DNA of 64,000 bases from Paludibacter sp. GTDB lineage: Bacteria > Bacteroidota > Bacteroidia > Bacteroidales > Paludibacteraceae. The position numbers and the translations under genes were made by a program. Where the stretch lies: positions 1 through 64,000 of the forward strand of contig JARKQF010000354.1 in the NCBI GenBank assembly GCA_029973975.1. Direction: 5' to 3'. The notes under the pieces are model-generated. The model saw nothing but the letters and a program-made list of their open reading frames with translations. It did not search any database and had not been told where the DNA came from. The number at the start of each line of letters is the position of its first letter. Within the stretch, counting starts at the first letter, position 1. Positions 60,683-64,000 of this stretch are shown one piece after another.

Positions 60683-62710
60683 ATGAAGACAGATTTAAAT
60701 GTATTAAAAGTATTGTTGTTTATTTTTATATTAATGAGTATTAATCAGACAGTACAGGCGATAACAGTCCGTTATTTGGAGTTACCTGTGTTTTTTAGCT
60801 CAAACATGGTTCTCCAGCGTGATGTGCCGCTTAAGTTTTGGGGTTGGGCAACTCCCGGAGATACCGTGATGATTGAGTTTAGTAGTCAAAACAAAAAATA
60901 TCAAACAAAGGTTGGTGTTGATGCAGACAGTACGTGGACGACCTGCCTGCCTGCTCAACAGGTTGCCATCGAACCTTGTGAGTTGAGATTTAGTTTGCAG
61001 GAGTATCCGGAAACTTTGCATATTTTAAAAAATGTTTTGGTTGGTGATGTCTGGTTTGCTGCAGGCCAGTCAAATATGGAAAAGAAAGTTAATCATTTGC
61101 TGGAAGCAGATCAATATATCCGGGAAGCCAACAACTATCCTCTGATTCGTTCTTTTAAAACAAGTTATAATGCAGCAACAGAACCACAAGAAAAGGTCAA
61201 TAAAACATCTTTACCCTGGTTCGTATGTAACAGTCAATTTGTTGGAGATAATGTTTCCGCCGTGGCTTATGTATTTGCACGTTATATTCAGGAAGAGACA
61301 CAAATTCCCATCGGAATCATCCAATCATATAGAGGAGGAACCGAAATCGAAACATGGATCAGTCCGTGGAAGTTTACCGAACCACAGTACTGCAAGGTCG
61401 CAGGCAGAAAAGATTACCTGGAAGAATTGGACAGATTGAATTCTCACTCGGTGAATTACAATGGTCAGATCAATCCGCTAAAAGGGATTCCACTAAAAGG
61501 ATTTGTTTGGTATCAGGGAGAAAGTAACACAAAACGGGCAAAAGAATACCGGTACATGATGAAAATGCTGATCGAGGATTGGCGTTCGTTATGGAATCAG
61601 GGCGATTTACCATTTTACTATGTTCAGATGTATAATTATTCGACACCAGCTTTTTATGATGAATATAATTGGGTGGACATAAGGGAACAGCAGGAGTTCT
61701 TATTGTACGATAAAACGGTTGCCAATACGGGTATGGCTGTAATCATTGATACCAACGAAGAGGCAACTAATCCAGATGCCAATGTCCGTGCACATCCCCG
61801 TAACAAGAAACCGGTTGGTGAACGGCTGGCCAGGATAGCACTGAAACAAACTTATGGTAAAAAAATATTGTCGGAAGGACCCGTAATCAATCAATATAAG
61901 TTTAAAAACGATTCTGTTTATCTGTATTTTAGAAATTATGGGGATGGGTTGAAAATAAAATCCGGAGAAACTGCCTTGAATGGTTTCATTTTAAGTGGTA
62001 TTGATAAGAGTTTTAAATCAGCAAAAGCTGAAATAATTAATGACAGTACAGTTGTAGTTACAAGTAGCGTAGTTACAAAACCGGTTGCTGTTCGGTATGC
62101 CTGGGCCCGAAATCCAATCTGTAATTTGTATAATTCAGCTGATATGCCGGCAATGCCTTTCAGATCTGATATGTGGGAATCTAAAGCTGCATATTCTCAA
62201 TTCAAGACTTCCTGTAACACGCCTGATGATGATGTATCATTGGTTTCAATCCGGCTGAATGGTGTCCAGATTGAAAACTTTAACCCGAATCAATTTAGTT
62301 ATCATGTTGCATTCAATGCTAATAATAACTTTCCTGTTGTTAATGCAATACCCAATAGCCCCTGGGCAAAACTTACCATCACGGAAAATCATACAACACA
62401 AGAAATTATCATTACCGTAACAGCAGAAAGCGGCCGTAAACAGGTTTATGAAATAAACTTTCAACCTGTTTCATCAGTTGGTAAAGCGGCTGAACCAGAT
62501 CCTTTTTCTTTTATCCAGCAAAATTCATCCTTGATTATTCAGCAAAATAATGCTGAAAAAGCGGATGTGAAAATCTTTAACACGTATGGTCAATGTATAT
62601 TCAAGGACGAATTGGAACAGTATGAACAACGGACATTACAAGCCATACCCGGAATATATCTGATGAGTATGCTTCTCGGAAAACACAACCGTAAGTTTCT
62701 GATGAAGTAA
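60683..62710 (+). CDS. Sialate-O-acetylesterase-type carbohydrate esterase with T9SS tail
   Basis: 675 residues with a signal peptide (KVLLFIFILMSINQTVQA). A beta-sandwich (~30-115; FFSSNMVLQRDVPLKFWGWA) precedes an SGNH esterase with AAGQSNME (Ser130), GVIQS-like IGIIQSYRGGTEIETWIS, VWYQGESN and a late His371 in RAHPRNKKPVGERLA. A second sandwich region, a cadherin-like domain (~515-600; VSIRLNGVQIENFNP) and a T9SS tail (VKIFNTYGQCIFKD, AIPGIYLMSML) complete it. This is the SASA/CE20-like architecture of surface deacetylases. It starts 6 bp after the NAGPA gene and is the last plus-strand gene of the locus. Confidence 0.88.
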   Translation: MKTDLNVLKVLLFIFILMSINQTVQAITVRYLELPVFFSSNMVLQRDVPLKFWGWATPGDTVMIEFSSQNKKYQTKVGVDADSTWTTCLPAQQVAIEPCELRFSLQEYPETLHILKNVLVGDVWFAAGQSNMEKKVNHLLEADQYIREANNYPLIRSFKTSYNAATEPQEKVNKTSLPWFVCNSQFVGDNVSAVAYVFARYIQEETQIPIGIIQSYRGGTEIETWISPWKFTEPQYCKVAGRKDYLEELDRLNSHSVNYNGQINPLKGIPLKGFVWYQGESNTKRAKEYRYMMKMLIEDWRSLWNQGDLPFYYVQMYNYSTPAFYDEYNWVDIREQQEFLLYDKTVANTGMAVIIDTNEEATNPDANVRAHPRNKKPVGERLARIALKQTYGKKILSEGPVINQYKFKNDSVYLYFRNYGDGLKIKSGETALNGFILSGIDKSFKSAKAEIINDSTVVVTSSVVTKPVAVRYAWARNPICNLYNSADMPAMPFRSDMWESKAAYSQFKTSCNTPDDDVSLVSIRLNGVQIENFNPNQFSYHVAFNANNNFPVVNAIPNSPWAKLTITENHTTQEIIITVTAESGRKQVYEINFQPVSSVGKAAEPDPFSFIQQNSSLIIQQNNAEKADVKIFNTYGQCIFKDELEQYEQRTLQAIPGIYLMSMLLGKHNRKFLMK

Positions 62711-62735
62711 TCTTGAGTTTAAAGCAGATGTAGTC

Positions 62736-64000
62736 TTATGCGTGTTGTTTCCTGTAATTTGCAGGTGTTGTACCAAACTGGTCGCTGAATTTTTTAATAT
62801 AATAGCTGGTTGAATTAAATCCTACTTTATAAGCAATATCGGCTACCGAATATTCAGGCATATTCAGTAAATAATAAATGCTTTTCTTTAACCGGATGTT
62901 GATTATAAAATCATTTGGTGTCTGACCGGTTACTCCTTTTATCTTATTGAATAAATTAGTACGGCTGAGGCACAACTCGGAAGCAAACACATGTATATCG
63001 AAAGAAGTGTTGTCGATATGCTGTTCAACAATAGCTGTTGCTTTTTCAATCAATTGTTGATCGATGGAATTTGTAGCAATAATTAAAGGATTGAGTTCTT
63101 GTTGTTGTGCATATTTTTTTTGCAATAGTCTTCTCGAGTTAACCAGGTTGTTACATCTGGTAATTAATACTTTCTGATTGAATGGTTTAACAATATAGTC
63201 ATCGGCGCCAATGAGTAAACCCTGAACAACATAATCGGCTGCAGTCTGCGCAGTTAATAAAACTACAGGAATATGAGATGTATCAAAATTGGCTTTGAGT
63301 TTTGAACACATCTCAACCCCCGAAAGCCTTGGCATCATTACATCACTTAAAATAATATCAGGTTGAAATTTTACTGCTTTTTCAAATCCATCGATGCCAT
63401 CTACCGCAGTGATAACCTTATAAATAGGTTCAAATAGATTTGCCAGTAGCCCTAGTAATTCTTCATTATCCTCGATGATGAGGATGGTTGAATTGAGTGA
63501 TTCTGATTCCTGTTGAGAAAAAAGAATTTCATTCATAAACGTTTTGTCGGGAATAGATAATTCAATGATCGATTCTTCGTCTTTGTGGTAATGCTTTATT
63601 TTTTGATCGGCGGTAAAGTGATTGTCTCCTTTTTGTAATTTAACCCAGAATCTACTACCATATTGCGGTTCGCTGTTTACTCCGATTTCACCATGATGTA
63701 AATTAACAATGCCTTTAGCCAGTGACAGCCCAATACCTGATCCTTGTCTGCTTATCATGTCCTGTACACTGTTTTCCACCTGATAAAATCTTTCGAAAAT
63801 CTGGTCGAGTACCTTTTTATCAATTCCAACCCCGTCATCAATCACGGAGATTACAACAAAGAAATCGATTTCCTCAACCCGTATGGTTATATTTCCTTTT
63901 AGTGGTGTATGTTTAAATGCATTTGATAATAAATTATAGAAAACTTTTTCCATTTGATTTACATCAAACCATATTTTTATGTCCGGTTGTTTGTATTCAA
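62736..64000 (-). CDS. Hybrid two-component system regulator, C-terminal part (5' end off window)
   Basis: The frame stays open to the right edge (residues FDVNQMEKVFYN span 63953, so that ATG is internal). Visible order: histidine-kinase ATPase domain (N box NLLSNAFKHT, G1 DDGVGID, G2 GSGIGLSLAKG), receiver domain (ILIIEDNEELL, phospho-acceptor Asp in LSDVMMP at codon 63342-63344, Lys in IVKPF) and AraC-type HTH (ASELCLSRTNLFNKIK, VADIAYKVGFNSTSYYIKKF). The kinase/receiver/HTH chain is the HTCS class that senses glycan fragments in the periplasm. It is convergent with the region-4 locus (25-bp gap) and is the probable activator of that locus, perhaps through the conserved promoter block. Confidence 0.93.
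   Translation of the reverse strand, partial: EYKQPDIKIWFDVNQMEKVFYNLLSNAFKHTPLKGNITIRVEEIDFFVVISVIDDGVGIDKKVLDQIFERFYQVENSVQDMISRQGSGIGLSLAKGIVNLHHGEIGVNSEPQYGSRFWVKLQKGDNHFTADQKIKHYHKDEESIIELSIPDKTFMNEILFSQQESESLNSTILIIEDNEELLGLLANLFEPIYKVITAVDGIDGFEKAVKFQPDIILSDVMMPRLSGVEMCSKLKANFDTSHIPVVLLTAQTAADYVVQGLLIGADDYIVKPFNQKVLITRCNNLVNSRRLLQKKYAQQQELNPLIIATNSIDQQLIEKATAIVEQHIDNTSFDIHVFASELCLSRTNLFNKIKGVTGQTPNDFIINIRLKKSIYYLLNMPEYSVADIAYKVGFNSTSYYIKKFSDQFGTTPANYRKQHA

Noticed and set aside
63900-63953. ATG at 63953 as the true start of the regulator
   Set aside because: The frame continues open to the window edge with conserved residues (FDVNQMEKVFYNLLSNAF), so this methionine is internal to the histidine-kinase domain.

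Overview
The window is from a Bacteroidota genome, most likely order Bacteroidales. The signs are two SusC/SusD pairs, a hybrid two-component regulator, a Nudix-type sugar regulator, Bacteroidetes-type -7 elements (TAnnTTTG), few Shine-Dalgarno sequences and about ten proteins ending in type IX secretion (T9SS) sorting domains. It is carbohydrate-utilisation DNA from end to end. No tRNA, rRNA, CRISPR array or transposase was seen.

Region 1 (1-17461, minus strand) is a xylose/xyloside locus read as one long unit: Nudix-family regulator, xylB, xylA, xylE-type symporter, SusC, SusD, fasciclin-like lipoprotein, multi-repeat surface lipoprotein, a GH71/99-like protein with a T9SS tail, and a fusion of the same GH71/99-like module to a GH31 enzyme that runs off the left edge. 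The outer-membrane system and GH31 would release and import xylose-containing sugars, and XylE/XylA/XylB would take xylose to xylulose-5-phosphate.

Region 2 (17462-24324, minus) starts with a 70-bp perfect palindrome. It then carries a HEAT-repeat protein with two DUF1080 (3-keto-disaccharide hydrolase) domains and two Tat-type Gfo/Idh/MocA oxidoreductases. Region 3 (24621-35147, plus) is divergent: a XylR/AraC-type regulator, FHS-family sugar transporter, NagA-like deacetylase, an atypical NagB-like protein, three more Gfo/Idh/MocA-type proteins, a DoxX membrane protein and an alpha/beta hydrolase. Together they look like an oxidative (3-keto-glycoside) route for unusual or amino sugars. A 16/17-bp direct repeat abutting the transporter's -7 element is a candidate regulator site.

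Region 4 (35342-62710, plus) is a second polysaccharide-utilisation locus made of modular secreted proteins. Five consecutive genes carry a calcium-loop/leucine-rich-repeat module. They include an unrecognised 1236-residue toroid-like protein and a duplicated two-gene cassette (LRR-only gene plus LRR-esterase gene) in which one cassette has T9SS tails and the other does not. SusC, SusD and a fasciclin/DNRLRE lipoprotein follow. Then comes a family of jelly-roll-like proteins, alone or fused to an SGNH esterase or a phosphodiester glycosidase (NAGPA), and a sialate-O-acetylesterase-type enzyme. Two promoters in this region share a 67-bp conserved block. Region 5 (62736-64000, minus) is the C-terminal part of a hybrid two-component regulator, the likely sensor for region 4.
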